A DNA stretch of 64,000 nucleotides. Origin: Chondrus crispus. Its lineage: Eukaryota > Rhodophyta > Florideophyceae > Gigartinales > Gigartinaceae. The position numbers and the translations under genes were made by a program. Of this stretch, positions 1-11,403 are shown piece after piece; position 1 is the stretch's first letter, and every line of letters begins with the position of its first letter. Location: assembly GCF_000350225.1 (NCBI RefSeq), contig NW_005178559.1:334316-398315 (forward strand), read 5' to 3'. Below the pieces are notes generated by a model. The model did no database searches and was not told the origin of the DNA. It saw nothing but the letters and a program-made list of their open reading frames with translations.

Positions 1-2
1 AA

Positions 3-3000
3 GAGCTGACGCAGCAACCCCTCCTCCGAGATGCACGGCGCGAAACGGATCACATTGCCACTCGAGGCGTTAGAGCAGAGGAATGTACTCCTATGCGTGA
101 GGCGCAGCGAGACCTTAACCGTCTCTCCAACCAACGATCAAGGGATGCACAAGACACACCCACTCGGAATGCGCCGCAAAGATCTGACCGCCAGGCTCGA
201 AGTGCTTCTCGACAGCTCTTTCCTCCACTACCCGACTCCTCCCGTCGTACCGAGATATCGGTATGATGCGTGTTGATTGTTCGCAGTGCAAAGCTCTGCA
301 TTTCGTCCAAGAACGCATGGTGAGCAGCTCGGCTGCAAGGGCCATGCTTTCCACATGCTGTGAGAAGGGCAAGCTGTCTCTGCCCCTTCTCCCTGACCCG
401 ACAGCACTTCTGGGCTCTCTCATCGACGATACTCCAAGGTCCCGCCGCTTCCATAAGAACATTCGAGCACACAATGCAGCACTGTCTATGGCGTCCGTAG
501 TTGCCAAATGGATGAACAGAGGGCCCGGTCCTTCTAACTTTAACCCCACAATGACGATGCAGGGCGAGATGTAACATTACATGGGTCCCATGGTGCCATA
601 CGACGGGCGGGCGCCTGCCTATGCTTCCGTTTACATTCACGACACTGACTACGCTACCCGGACGCGCACAAGACTTGGAAACTCTACACGACTGGAAGAG
701 GAACTCATGACGCAACTGACACACATGCTGCAAGAATGCAAACCCTACGTGCAGACATTTCTGTGTATGCGTGAATGGGCACAATCTACTCATAACAACA
801 CTCCAGCCGCGTACCAGATGGTGATCCATGCCGACCGCAGGCCAAGTCATGGGCACGTGTGCCGGTACAATGGTCCCGAAGCTTCTAAAGTGGCTGCATT
901 GATCCCTGGAAATGAAGACGGAGAGATTGGGCGAAGAGATATAGTCGTGTGCAGGCGTGGGATTCTGAATAATAACGGGAACGAAGTGCTGGATCCGATT
1001 TCAGTCAGTCATCGTGCATACGATCCATTGAGTTACGTGCTTTTGTTTCCGAACGGTAGAGATGGATGGTATTCAGAGCTTCGATTCTCCATTGAGGACG
1101 ACGGCAGACGTAACAAGATAACTCCGATGATGTTCTACGGATAGCATTTGTTCGAAATGGCAGGCGAGGTAAGCACAATCTTTCACGCAGCACGACTCTT
1201 TCAGCAATATTTGGTTGACCAGTTCTGCAAAGTGGAAGCAGAAAGGCTTTCGTATCTCCGACACAACCAGACACAGCTTCGAGCTGCGGACTACTCCTCA
1301 CTGCGCGACAGACAAGGAGACTCCGGTCGTGCTGAAGATGAAGCCGACGCGGTGCGTGTCGGACGACTGTTCACTCTCCCTTCCACGCACATTGGATGTG
1401 ACCTCTACATGAGGCAGCAGATGCACGACATCATTGCTATATCCAGCCAAATTGGCCACCCGGACATCTTCCTCACCATGATATGCAATCCTATCTGGAC
1501 GGAGATCACAAGAGCCCTGCTGCCCAATCAAACGCCTCATGACAGACCAGATCTGTGCGCACGTGTGTTTCGTCTCTAAATGAAGGATCTCATGTCCTTG
1601 GTCATCAACGAGGAAATGTTCGGAACCGTCGTTTCCCATGTACGAGTCATAGAATTTCAGAAACGCGGTCTCCCTCACGCTCACGTTGTAGTTTTCCTAG
1701 ATGGGGTCTCCAAGAATGATCTGCGTAATCCCGAAAACGTCGACCGCATTACCTCTGCCCAGATCTCGTCTTCCGAAGATCCAGAACTCCAAGAGGTCGT
1801 GCTCAAGCATATGATTCACAACCCATGTGGAGAACACAATCCAACAGCCGTGTGTATGGGCGAGCAGTACTGCAAGAAAAGGTTTCCAAAATCATTCAAA
1901 AACGAAATCAGCCAGTCCGAGAGTGAGTACTACATCACGTATCGCAGAAGGTCCCCCTCCGCAGGTAGGGTCTCCATCGAGAGGCCCTCCGGCATTGGCC
2001 GACGACAGATATCCGTCGTAGTCGACAACTCCTGGGTCGTTCCCCGCAGTCCTCCGCTCCTACGATCGTTCGCATGCCATTTGAATGTGGAACTCTGCGT
2101 GTCACGCGTTGGCGGAATCAAATACCTCTTGAAGTGTGTGTGTAAGGGACAAGACCGAGTGACAATGGAAATCACTGCCGAAAACGAGTGCTACGACGAG
2201 ATCTCCAACTTTCAAGATGTCAGATACGTGTCTGCATCGGAGGCCGCATGGGGGTTATTCTCCTTTGACATTGTTGATCGCAATCCTCCAGTGGTCAGAC
2301 TTGCAGTTCATCTGCCCAACCACCATACGGTGTACTTTGAGGAAGGACGAGAGCAGGAGGCGGCGCTTCAACCGGCATCAGGTACGAAGCTGACCGAGTG
2401 GTTTAAAGCCAACGAACAGTACCCAAGCGCGAGGCATATTCGGTACCACAAGTTTCCAAAGTACTTTACGTGGAAGACAAGCCGCAAGTCATGGAGTCCA
2501 AGAGCATCTCTGCGAAGACGCATCGCCAGCAGCGAAGAGGAAGCCTACGATTTCAGTGGTGCAGGCGCCAACGTAGTCCGTCGAATCTATAGTGTCAGTC
2601 CGAGGGAGGGTGAGCGCTACTTTCTTCGCCTCCTCCTCACACAAGTGCCAGGGGCAACATCTTTCGAGAACTAGCAAAACATCGACGGCGAGCAGTGCAC
2701 CAGCCTCCGACAAGCTTGCTTACGACTTGGTTTGCTGGCCGACGATGCCGAGTGGAAGCACGTCATCCGAGATTCATTCCGGTCAGGCTTCGTTCCCCTT
2801 TCTCATCTGTTCGCTACGATTCTGGCACATTGCCAACCTTCGGATCCTCTCTGGCTGTGAAACGACCATCTGCACATGTTTCTCGCTGATATTCGCAATC
2901 GTGCACGTAGACAACCCATTCGAAGACAGCAGCTTCGCGATGATCACCACGCCACATCTTACGTGCTTGAAGAGGTACAGGAGGCCCTGAAGACTGTGCG

Positions 3001-4612
3001 TTCCGACTGGACGCTCGCACACTTCGAACTCCCACTCCCCAATGACAGCCTGCCCGCTTTGGAACAGCCAAACAAGATCCAGACACCCGAAGCACAAGCG
3101 CAGAAGTGCGAAGAGCGACTACAGACATCGTTGCCGCTGTTAAACACAAATCAACGCCATGTCTTTGACGAAATAGTTAGCTCCATGCTTCCAGGCTTAT
3201 CCGTCTCGGCATTGCTTCAAGGATCCTCGAGCGCCGTTGCGGGATCTTCTATGCCAACACAAATTAGTCGTCTCTTCTTCCTCGATCCTCGATGCTACTG
3301 GCGGAACAGGCAAAACATTCGTGCTCAGCGCCATGCAAGACTTCCTTCGTTCGCGACGCAAGCAAGTCATCGCCGTCGCTCCATCTGCTGTTGCTGCAGT
3401 GTTGCTCGACGGTGGACGCACCGCTCATTCCGTGTTCAAGATTTGCATTCCTGTATCTACCGAAAGCACTTGGAACTTCTCCACAAACTCCGACACCGGT
3501 CGTACATTGCAACAAGTCGATCTTGTCATATGAAACGAGATCTTCATGTGCCATCGAAACTGCATTGAGACTGTCGATCGCTCCCTTCGCGACTTGATGC
3601 AAACCGACAGGCCCTTCGGAGGAAAGTTCCTCTTGCTCGCTGGAAACTTTAGACAAATCCTTCCCGTCGTTCCGGGCGGGTCCAGAGGTCAAATCGTGAG
3701 CGCGTGCGTCAAATCTTCCCCACTGTATCGAGAGTGCCGATTTCTGTGCCTTACCGAGAACATGCGCCTCGCTGATCTCCGAGCGGACCCTGCAGCAGAT
3801 GTGGAGGCTCTCAACTTCCCAGAGTTCCTCCTCAGCACCGGGGAAGGCAGAATTCAATGCTAACAGCGCCCGGAATGGATCTCAATTCCACAGTCCGTAG
3901 CATTCGAGCAAATCATCCGCAATTTATGCCTCAAGGTCTTCCGCGGCAGTCGAGACATTCACGCCGACCCTACATGGCTCACCAAGCGCGTTATACTCAC
4001 CACAAAGAACAGACCGCTAGAGCAGGTCAACGAAGTCATCGGCAACATGATGCGGGGACCGTATCGAACATATTTAATCGCAAAAAGGTCGAGAGTGAAG
4101 ACACCAACGCGCTGATCAATCCTACGGAAATGGTCAACACTTTGACGGCCGGGTCTGCTCTACCAGACCACAAGCTCAAACTCAAGAAAGGTTTCATCGT
4201 CATGCTTCTGCGCAATCTAGATCCCACTTCCGGTCACGTCAACGGCGCACGATATGTCATCTAGAAAATGACCAACAACCTACTCTTTCTTCGCGTTACC
4301 TCGGGGTCACATGAAGGCAACAGACTCTGCCTTCCACGAATGCCCTGCGGACCAGGCGACGACAACTTTCCCATCCCTGGTTTTACTCAAACGCAGTTCC
4401 CGATTCGCACGTGCTTCGCCCTTACAACAAACAAAGCGCAAGTCCAGTCCTTTGGTGGCCGCATCGGTCTCGACCTAGGAGATCATTGCTTCTCGCACGG
4501 TCCACTCTACGTCGCATTATCGAGGACTACTCACCTAAGCAACGTCACTGTTCTCACTCGAGAGTCCGATGCAACAATGCGAAACATAGTATACCCCGAG
4601 GTCCTTCAGTAG
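3..4612 (+). pseudogene. Helitron Rep/helicase, copy B, decayed, 5' end outside window
   Basis: Remnant of a rolling-circle transposon protein. In order: an Arg-rich repeat region (3-259), a CxxC...CC zinc finger (263-400), the Helitron-like N domain, a Rep domain with HUH motif HAH (about 1675-1685), and a PIF1-type helicase with Walker A GGTGKT (about 3300). In-frame stops sit at 572-574, 1142-1144, 1577-1579, 2672-2674, 2858-2860 and 3531-3533, and frames shift near 260, 3290 and 3860. Copy A at 21434-25747 has sense codons at several of these places. The Walker B stretch reads LVI-stop-NE where copy A has LIIWDE. The Rep tyrosine motif is YLLKCVCK, so the second catalytic Tyr is Cys. It cannot make active protein. 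Confidence 0.9.
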
Positions 4613-5200
4613 TCATCAAAAAAAGTAAACACCATTCTCTTTACGTCTTCCCCTTGCCACCCTTCCGAATTATTGCTCCTCCACGCGGACTTCGCTTGGC
4701 GGGCAAAGCGCGCACGGAGCCCACTTGTCCACAACTACTAATACTAATGTGTGTGTGTATGTGCACTTTCGCAAATTTCGCCACTTTTCGGAAAATGAAC
4801 GGGCAAGTTTAGGATCAACAAATTTCGGCCGCTACGGCCGGGCCACGCCGACACGTGGCGGCTGCAGCCATGAACGGGCACGAGCGAGGTGCGGCCTGGC
4901 CTGCGGCCAGGCCGCCACGCGGACACATGGCGCCCACGGCCATGGCCGCATAGATTTTTGAAGTAAATATCGAATTGTTCCCAGCGCACCAATAGAAAAC
5001 GGTCAATTTTTATGTCAATTTTTAGTCGTTCACAATGCAACATTAAAAACGGTCAATGTTTCGGCAGTCGCGGCGCACGATCAATTTTCCCAATGCTACC
5101 AACCTATTTAACTCTATATAGCTGCACTTCCACAACACAGTACCGGCTTCCGATTTTAACATTTTTCAGAAAATGTTTCACCGCGTGACGGTGTAGCAGA
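4613..5200. other. Intergenic stretch after Helitron copy B
   Basis: No gene seen. It holds a perfect GC-rich hairpin at 4891-4915 inside a palindrome-rich patch (about 4830-4945), then AT-rich sequence with a TATA-like stretch near 5115. The true 3' end of the Helitron should lie here, but I could not identify a CTRR terminus next to a hairpin. Confidence 0.5.
4891..4915. repeat. Perfect 11-bp GC hairpin
   Basis: GCGGCCTGGCC (4891-4901) and its exact complement (4905-4915) are separated by TGC. Function unknown. Confidence 0.8.
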
Positions 5201-5814
5201 TGCCCTTCCCGGAATTAGATTTAGATTACATTTGTAACTGTAGAGCCCGAGCTCCACAATACCTCAGCCCGCGCGCACACATGTACCCCATGTGTACGGG
5301 GGCGCGCGCACATGGGTAGTGCCAGCCCCAACGGCTGACAGTATTACAGTGCAGGCCGACCTGCACTGCAGTAGCCCACTACAGTAAATCGGTACTGTAG
5401 TGTTATGATAGATTATTGTGTACATTAAATATGAGCGGACTGCTGGCGGTGGAGGGGGGACAAGCACGAACTTGTCAAAGATCATCCACCTTGGTCCGCC
5501 CGCTTACTCTCAGGTACTTCCTTTAGTTACCGAGGAGTAGCACCGCGCGCGGGTTGAGGACGCGCAGAGCACGCCCACGAGCCGGCTCCGCCTCCGCCCG
5601 TCGGTACTGGACCGTCACCCAGTTCCGCTCCGGGGCGTTGAGGCGTCGAACCGCTCGCGCGTGCGCACGTCCTCCCCGATCCCGCTCTACCACCGCTTCC
5701 TCGAGCCCGTGCTCGACACCGTGAGTGGGCTGTGCTTCTATCTTCCCCGACGATCGGGGTCTTTCCGAACTCTCAGTACTCACCCCCCTCGTCGTTGGGG
5801 GTGATTATTCTACA
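5201..5814 (+). repeat. Solo LTR 1 (same family as LTR 2)
   Basis: Starts TGCCC and ends CTACA. It aligns over its length with 7011-7668, sharing blocks such as CGAGCTCCACA, GGCCGACCTGCACT, TAGTGTTATGATAGATTA, TCCGCCTCCGCCCGTC and CCCGCTCTACCAC. The flanks share GCAG (left ...AGCAG, right GGCAG), compatible with a decayed target duplication. The two LTRs are clearly diverged and each seems to be a separate insertion. Confidence 0.65.
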
Positions 5815-6396
5815 GGCAGCTCCCTGGTAGCGTGGTGAACAGAGTTCTGAGCGAGGAAGCGATCGTGCCTCTATGCTGGCGTAGTAGTGGGTCGAATACG
5901 GCATTCCCTGCAAAACGTTTAATGCATTGCTTGGCGGCATCCTGATAGTCTGTAGGTGTTTATTGTACTGTACTTTTAGTACAGTGTGGTAGTCTGCCGC
6001 CGTGCATGAAGCCTATTCCGATAGCGCCCCATTTTTTGGTGCTGCAGTATCGGGCTCCAAACGACGGCCTCCACAGAGCAATTTGCGGACGTCGGACTGA
6101 CTTTATTGTAACGTTGACAACGAAGATCAAACGTAGCCTCCGTCAACCTATAGAGGCTGCAATGAAACCCAGTGTAGGTGCCGTTAGAGGCTTCAGGAAA
6201 CCAAACCACCACATTGAGGGAAAAGGGAGCCCGCGTACTTAGCGACCCTGGCGGAAAGAGCCTTGCCTTGTAAGAGGTTCTTTCTAATACCGGGCTCCCT
6301 GGGAGTAGGAATAAAAAGTGGTCGTACTCTGAGTATTTATACTTCACCGGGCGTATAGTACGATCACGAATCTATTTATTTTTTGTTTTTCCGCGT
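5815..6396. other. Upstream region of Helitron copy A
   Basis: No gene recognised. It contains TACTGTAC/AGTACAG motifs (about 5966-5985) and a TATTTATAC stretch (about 6335), probably the promoter side of the Helitron copy A frame that opens at 6397. Confidence 0.4.
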
Positions 6397-7010
6397 TTGA
6401 GTTGTGTTGTAGTCTACTTCATGCCTTCTAGAGTTCCTTCATCTTCAGTTAGTAACGCCAGGCGTGCACAGGAGCGTTCATGTGCCGCACGGCGTCATCA
6501 ACAACTAAGTGAGGAGGAAGTCGAGGACCACAGATGTTATAACAGAGAACGAATGGCAAAAAACCGTGCCTCAGAAACTGCTCAACAGCGTGCAGTGCGA
6601 CTTTTAGGAGATCGTAATGCTACTCGGAGATGAAGGAATGTGGAGACTGAGCTGGAGCGTGTGAATCGACAAAGTATAGACCGCGTGTCCACCCGTGATG
6701 CAAGAGCCAATGAACACACTGAACACACTCCAGTTAGACGTTTCCGACAGAATTTTAGCCGTGTCCGTATGCGTGAGGCTAGAAGAATGGAGGATACGCC
6801 TACAACGAGTGCCCGTCAGGACTCTAATAGAGCAAGCATGCGTGAGGCTAGAAGTATGGAGGACACACCTACAAGGAGTGCCCTTCAGGACTCTAATCGA
6901 GCAAATATGCATGAGGCTAGAGATATGGAAGACACACCTGCGAGGATTTCCAGGCAAGAAGACAACCGTACTCACATGAATCAAACCCGGCATCTTGAAT
7001 ACGTCATATA
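6397..7010 (+). pseudogene. Helitron copy A, N-terminal repeat region
   Basis: N-terminal part of a second Helitron Rep/helicase. From Met 6421 it encodes short Arg/Glu-rich repeats of the type MREARxMEDTPTRSAxQDSNR, four to five degenerate units between 6760 and 6985. The same kind of sequence opens copy B. One in-frame TGA lies at 6631-6633. The frame runs into the ATATA target duplication (7006-7010) of solo LTR 2 and resumes in phase at 7674. Such repeat-rich N termini precede the CxxC zinc finger in Helitron proteins; their role is not known to me. Confidence 0.8.
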
Positions 7011-7668
7011 GCCCCCCCTGGGGCTTTAAATTAGATTAGATCAAGAACTAGATCACCTACCGTAGAGGGTCGAGCTCCACAGTACTACCGCACATGGCCA
7101 CGTGTACCCCTCGGGTACAGGGCACATGCCTGCACACGTGCACACATGTACACGTGTGCGCACGCGAAGGAAGCACGCGCCCACACGTGTACTGTCAGCT
7201 CCGATGACTGACAGTATTACAGTGCAGGCCGACCTGCACTACTGTAGTGTTATGATAGATTACTTTGTACATTAAATACACAGCGGACTGACGGCGGGTA
7301 GGGGGACAACGAGGGACTGGTTCTCAACCAACTGCCAAGGTCAGTCCACCCAGCTTATTCTAACGACGCGCCTTCGCCTTCGCGCGCGTTGGGAGGAGGG
7401 GAGCGGGTACGGGACACACGCGTGCCCGAGGGAGCCTAGATCCGCCTCCGCCCGTCAGCGCTGGTATGTTACCTAGCGCTGCTACGGGGCGTCGAGGCGT
7501 AGATCGGCCCGCGCGTACGCTCGTCCCCGACCGTCCCGCTCTACCACACCGCTACCAGGGCCCGCTTCCCTGCCTTATTAGCTGGCGCTTCATCCGTCTT
7601 CCTGTTCGAACGGGGTCTACCTCGGACTGTGCATACACCCTCAGTCGTTTGGGGGTGTTTATGCTACA
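7011..7668 (+). repeat. Solo LTR 2, inserted in Helitron copy A
   Basis: Flanked by the 5-bp direct duplication ATATA (7006-7010 and 7669-7673). It ends in GCTACA like LTR 1. Removing it plus one ATATA joins the Helitron frame in phase on both sides. No internal retroelement sequence remains, so it is a solo LTR left by LTR-LTR recombination. Confidence 0.8.
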
Positions 7669-7673
7669 ATATA

Positions 7674-7856
7674 CTCTGCTGAGAGACAAACCCGCTAAGC
7701 TAATACTCGCCGATCCCGAAGAATTTCCCGTAGGCTCTTCGACGACAGCACAGAAGAATATATGGACTTTGGGTCCATGGATGTCCAATGTCAGTTCTGT
7801 GGGGCGTTGCACTTTCTTGAAGAGCGGTTGATAAGCAGCTCTGCCCTTCGGCCTAC
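7674..7856 (+). pseudogene. Helitron copy A, zinc-finger segment
   Basis: Continues copy A in the same frame as 6397-7010. It encodes the Helitron zinc-finger start (MDVQCQFCGALHFLEERL then SSSALRPT), matching copy B MRVDCSQCKALHFVQERMV. One in-frame TAA lies near the left end. The segment is cut at 7856 by the 13.57-kb transposon, and its next codons are found at 21434 (FSTCCGNGK). Confidence 0.85.
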
Positions 7857-7887
7857 AACAGTGATTGGTTATTAAAAAGATTTTTCC
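7857..7887 (+). repeat. Left terminal inverted repeat of the 13.57-kb element
   Basis: Begins AACAGTGATTGG and is followed by A/T-rich sequence ending TTTTTCC. It pairs with the complement of 21399-21429 (AACAGCAGTTGG..., ending CTTTTCC); I count 24 of 31 matches. Confidence 0.75.
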
Positions 7888-8147
7888 TTCTTAAAAAGAA
7901 CTGCGTTTGAATATTGCCTAAGCCGAATTTAAGCCTATTTATAGCTTTTAGACACAGGTCGCCAATTCGGGAAAGTATATTTATTCTTTGCGCACTGCAG
8001 CAAAGTGTGTAATTTTTGTGAAACTGTGAAATTCACGGTTTCAAAGAGTGAATAATTCCTTGGAGTCATGATGTAGATCAATCTCCTCTACCTTTATGTC
8101 GATGAACTACAGATTCGACAATCTTGACATATAAAGTGCGGAGGCAA
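7888..8147. other. A/T-rich subterminal spacer
   Basis: No gene seen. Contains short inverted motifs such as AATTCACGGTTTC / GAAACTGTGAAATT near 8020-8045. It could hold transposase binding sites, but no repeat pattern stands out. Confidence 0.4.
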
Positions 8148-8206
8148 TGTCGCAGAAAGAGATTGCATATAGCTCTCATTTCAGAGATGCCAGCTATATG
8201 CAATCT

Positions 8207-8543
8207 AGCAGTCAGTCGACCACATGATGCTCGGCAAGCGCTCGAGGAGGTGCTACACGGCAGTCCGATGGAGGTCTTGATGGGGCAAAAACTCCTTTAC
8301 GTTCGACCGCGAGGGGTGCACAAAGGAGCAGCAGTGGCTGAAGTTTTGAGACGCCTCGATGTCAAGGGTGAGACGCCGGACTGGGTTTGTTCTATTGGTG
8401 ACGACCGAACCGATGAAGACATGTTTAAATAAATATATCGCAATGCTGACGGGAAGAATATTAGTGTTCACACATGTACAGTTGAACGGAAGAGCACTTC
8501 AGCCAATTATTACGTACAGCATGTTGATGAAGTGTGTGACTAG
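8207..8543 (+). pseudogene. Trehalose-6-phosphate phosphatase C-terminal fragment (left arm)
   Basis: Trehalose-phosphatase family removes phosphate from trehalose-6-phosphate (HAD superfamily). The fragment carries KLLYVRPRGVHKG and the HAD motif SIGDDRTDEDMF typical of the C-terminal third of this domain. After DMFK the frame hits TAA (8429-8431). The expected tail (SVHTCTVERKSTSANYYV, then HVDEVCD) continues in another frame to 8543. The N-terminal domain is absent. A hairpin (8160-8206) sits directly at its 5' edge. A host gene fragment carried by the transposon, not functional. Confidence 0.8.
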
Positions 8544-8639
8544 TTGGAAAGGCTCACGCAAGTAGATGTAAATTCGCCTTGATGGGGCATAAAATATTTG
8601 TATAGGAAGAAGACATCGCATCTTCTCAGAGCCTGTCGC

Positions 8640-9250
8640 TTAATGTTTTAGTCTCGGCCTTGCCTCCCTCCTCTCACTCCGTCCTTGCTCGTTCACACAT
8701 TGTTCGGATCGTCTAGCCTGTTTGGCAGCCAACCGTTAACAGTTCGACCCCTTTCCACATCTACCAGAATGCGATGGCCTCCTGACGTCATCCGGTTCGC
8801 TTCTCGCTATGCAATCTTCATATCGCGTTCTCGTTCAAACTCAACAAATGCGTAGTCTCTCAAAACTCCCTCTCGATCTAATGGCATAACAGTTGCCACA
8901 GGGCCATATGCCTCGAATGCATCCTGCAATGACTTCTCCACCATGGTAAAGGGCAGATTAGCAGCAAAGAGCGTGCAATACGCACTTTTTGTCTTTGCAG
9001 AATCGTCGCTTTTTGGGTCCCACTGGTCTCCTCTCGTTTTTAACGATTTCCGAGGCCTTCTTCAACGCGGCGTTCCGAACACGCCGCCTTCTTTGAGCAG
9101 GTGTTCGATAGGGTGTCTCCGGCTTGCTCTCAGTTTCATCAGCCATTTTTGTATCGAGGGGTTCGGGGGAGAGGAGAGAGGAAGAAAGTCGAGGCAGCGA
9201 CGGCGTCTTGCGGGACAACTCTGAGCTTCCATTGCGGCGGGGACCACTGT
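8640..9250 (-). pseudogene. U1 snRNP 70 kDa protein fragment (left arm)
   Basis: U1-70K binds stem-loop I of U1 snRNA in the spliceosome. The reverse strand encodes the pre-RRM motif WDPKSDDSAKTKSAY, RRM RNP2 TLFAANLPF, RNP1-like DYAFVEFERERDMK and the family hallmark ILVDVERGRTVNGW. The pre-RRM arginine-rich segment lies one frame away from the RRM. A TAG replaces the codon after KIA, exactly as in the right-arm copy, so the stop is older than the arm duplication. The U1-70K N terminus and the C-terminal RS region are missing. A decayed captured gene. Confidence 0.82.
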
Positions 9251-9581
9251 AGGACTTGAAAATGGATAAGATGTGGGCGAGTGCAGTAATGATGCGGATA
9301 GGAAGCGTAAATATCACCACCCCAATCCGCCCTAGGGGTGAGGGCGGGAGAAGGAAGAGAAGAACGACTGGAGGAAGTGCCAGAGAGGATGGCGAGCGAT
9401 CCGTTTTTGGGCGAGCGCAGGCTGTTCACTTGCCACACGCTCACGCGGCGTGGCACGTATGCCCGAGTCACAATACTGATCCATGGATATAAATATCCTT
9501 ATTACATAAAAAAAACATCCCGCTGCGTTGCGCCGCGCGTTGGTGTGCCGCGCGCTGGACACAGACCGACTGCAGAGCGAG

Positions 9582-11403
9582 TGTACAAAAAGAAAAATAT
9601 GACTATGACACAAAAATTAATTTCCGGAGACTCCCTGGGGGCTTGTCACTGCGCCCGCCCGCATCGCTTCGACCACGCCTGCTGCAGCTCCCGCCAGGGT
9701 AGCCCGCCCACCTCACCGACGCCCGTCCGTTTGGCGTCGCCCGCGCGCTTGCCATCGGCCGCCGGCGCGTCGGCCGCCGCTGCCGTATCTATACCGCCGT
9801 GCAAGCGCTACAGCCGCTGGCGACCCGACCGTCCACACCGCGCCCACCCCCGCTCCCTCCAAAATTGGCCTCCCTTTCCAGCCTGCAGTCGCAACGGCGC
9901 GTCCTCGGCTCGCCCGTGCCGCTCGAAGCCGTCGGGCTCCCGGCCTCTGTGCCTTCATCCACGTCTTGACAAACTGCTTATTGTACAGCTCAAACTGTGA
10001 GACATTCATCTCGTCGACCATTTCAGAGCTCCAAGTTTCGCCGCCTAATGGTCTCCCGAGCACCCCCTCAACCGACGCCACCGATCGCAAAAAGCAAATT
10101 CAGGTACTCACGCAACTGTCTACGAATGTAGTCATCAAGCCCGACATACGCCCCCGACGACGAGACAGACGCCGACGACGTGCCCGCCAAAAAAGTCAAG
10201 TCGCGCATGAATCGCCGCTCGACGCACGTAATGCGACACAGCGGCTCGATACTCCCCGACACCGACACCTTGCCCGTCGTCAAATTGACCAGTGCGTCCA
10301 CAATAGGCACTCCGCCGTTCCGCGGAGGCTGTCTGGGCGCTTGGAACCGGGGACGGTTTCCCGGGCGTAGACAAACGACAAGTGTCTCCATTCCCCGGCG
10401 ACAGCGTCGACGACACTGGGACAGAAGAGCTCTTCGAGCCGCGAATCGGCGTCTGCTACTTGGGCGTGGGCTTCCCCGAAGGCCGCATCGGCGTGGAGCT
10501 AGACTTTTGCAAAAATGCGTGGGCAGTCTGCACGAGCGGAGACTCCGTCTTCGCGGCGGCGGCCTTCTTCGCGGCCGAGGCGGCGGTCGACGAGAGTTGC
10601 AAGCCCACGTTATGCGAGGTGCCTATACGGCAGGCCCTCCTAGATTGATTCGGAATGAGCTCTGCCACGAGCGGCAGTGAGGCGTACGGCTGGAGAATGA
10701 CGCGATCGCCGTGTCCGAACAGGGCGAACGGGAGGCCGAGGGCAGCGGAATCCTGCCCGTAGTCGAGCGGGGCACGGCGGAGGCAATGGTATCCAGGGCG
10801 CCGATGATGTGTGAACACGGGGGAGTGTGCTCTTGGGATGAGGGTAGAGCACTCTGACTCAAATATGCTAAAAATATCACATTTCACTGTAGCTGCACTC
10901 CCAAATTATTCATTTTCTGCTATTGAGTTTAGCGCTACTCTCGTAGTCTCGTTACGCGCGATTTCGCCATGTCGAACTGCGAAACTGTGGTTTGTGTTCT
11001 TGTTCAGTTGCGAGGAGAATGACTGAAGGCAACATTGTCCGGTGTCTGCCTCAGGTAGTTTTAGAAAAGACGAAGAAGGCGCCTTTGCCCTTGTCATTTT
11101 ATAAGGGCTTGCGATCCGCGCGCGGTATCTTTTATCAATATTATGTCAGATCGAAGAATGGGTTGCAAGACGATATGAAGGATTCCATCTTTTGGACTTA
11201 GGAGAGAGCTTGTCCACGACATCTCGCGTAAAGTGTCCACGGCTTCCAGAAAATCTTGAAGGCTACGAAGAATAGCAACAAACCCTCTCACGCGTCGTTT
11301 GTTCGAATCAACAAACATGACACCGCCGCTGTCAACTGCAGCTTGCTGATGTAATGTAGGGTAGATGTAGGACCAAAGAGACGGCCATTTCGAAGAAATG
11401 GAC
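9582..11403 (-). other. GC-rich region with unrecognised, broken coding sequence
   Basis: Reverse-strand frames 10887-10456, 10416-10135, 10391-10068 and 10090-9713 look coding-like and overlap across frameshifts. Readable pieces include GHGDRVILQPYASLPLVAEL, GGVPIVDALVNLTTG and GLDDYIRRQLREYLNLL. I do not recognise the family. The pieces probably represent one more host-like gene decayed by indels, since no single frame holds them. 10890-11400 is A/T-rich and shows no gene. Confidence 0.4.

Larger units (their letters stand above)
8148..9581 (+). repeat. Subterminal inverted repeat, left arm
   Basis: Nearly identical by eye to the reverse complement of 19548-21000. The outer end starts TGTCGCAGAAAGAG, the inner end is CTGCAGAGCGAG. 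The right arm has about 16 extra bases (a duplicated CGCGCGCTG block) near the inner end. Each arm carries a trehalose-phosphatase fragment pointing inward and a U1-70K fragment pointing outward, convergent. High identity implies recent duplication or continuing gene conversion. Confidence 0.85.

Noticed and set aside
4891..4915. Hairpin as the Helitron 3' terminus
   Set aside because: Known Helitrons end in CTRR about ten bases after the hairpin; none is found there.
5201..7668. LTR 1 and LTR 2 as the two ends of one small retroelement
   Set aside because: LTR 2 has its own ATATA duplication and splits the Helitron frame in phase. LTR 1 has separate flanks, and the LTRs are strongly diverged. 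The sequence between is Helitron, not retroelement.
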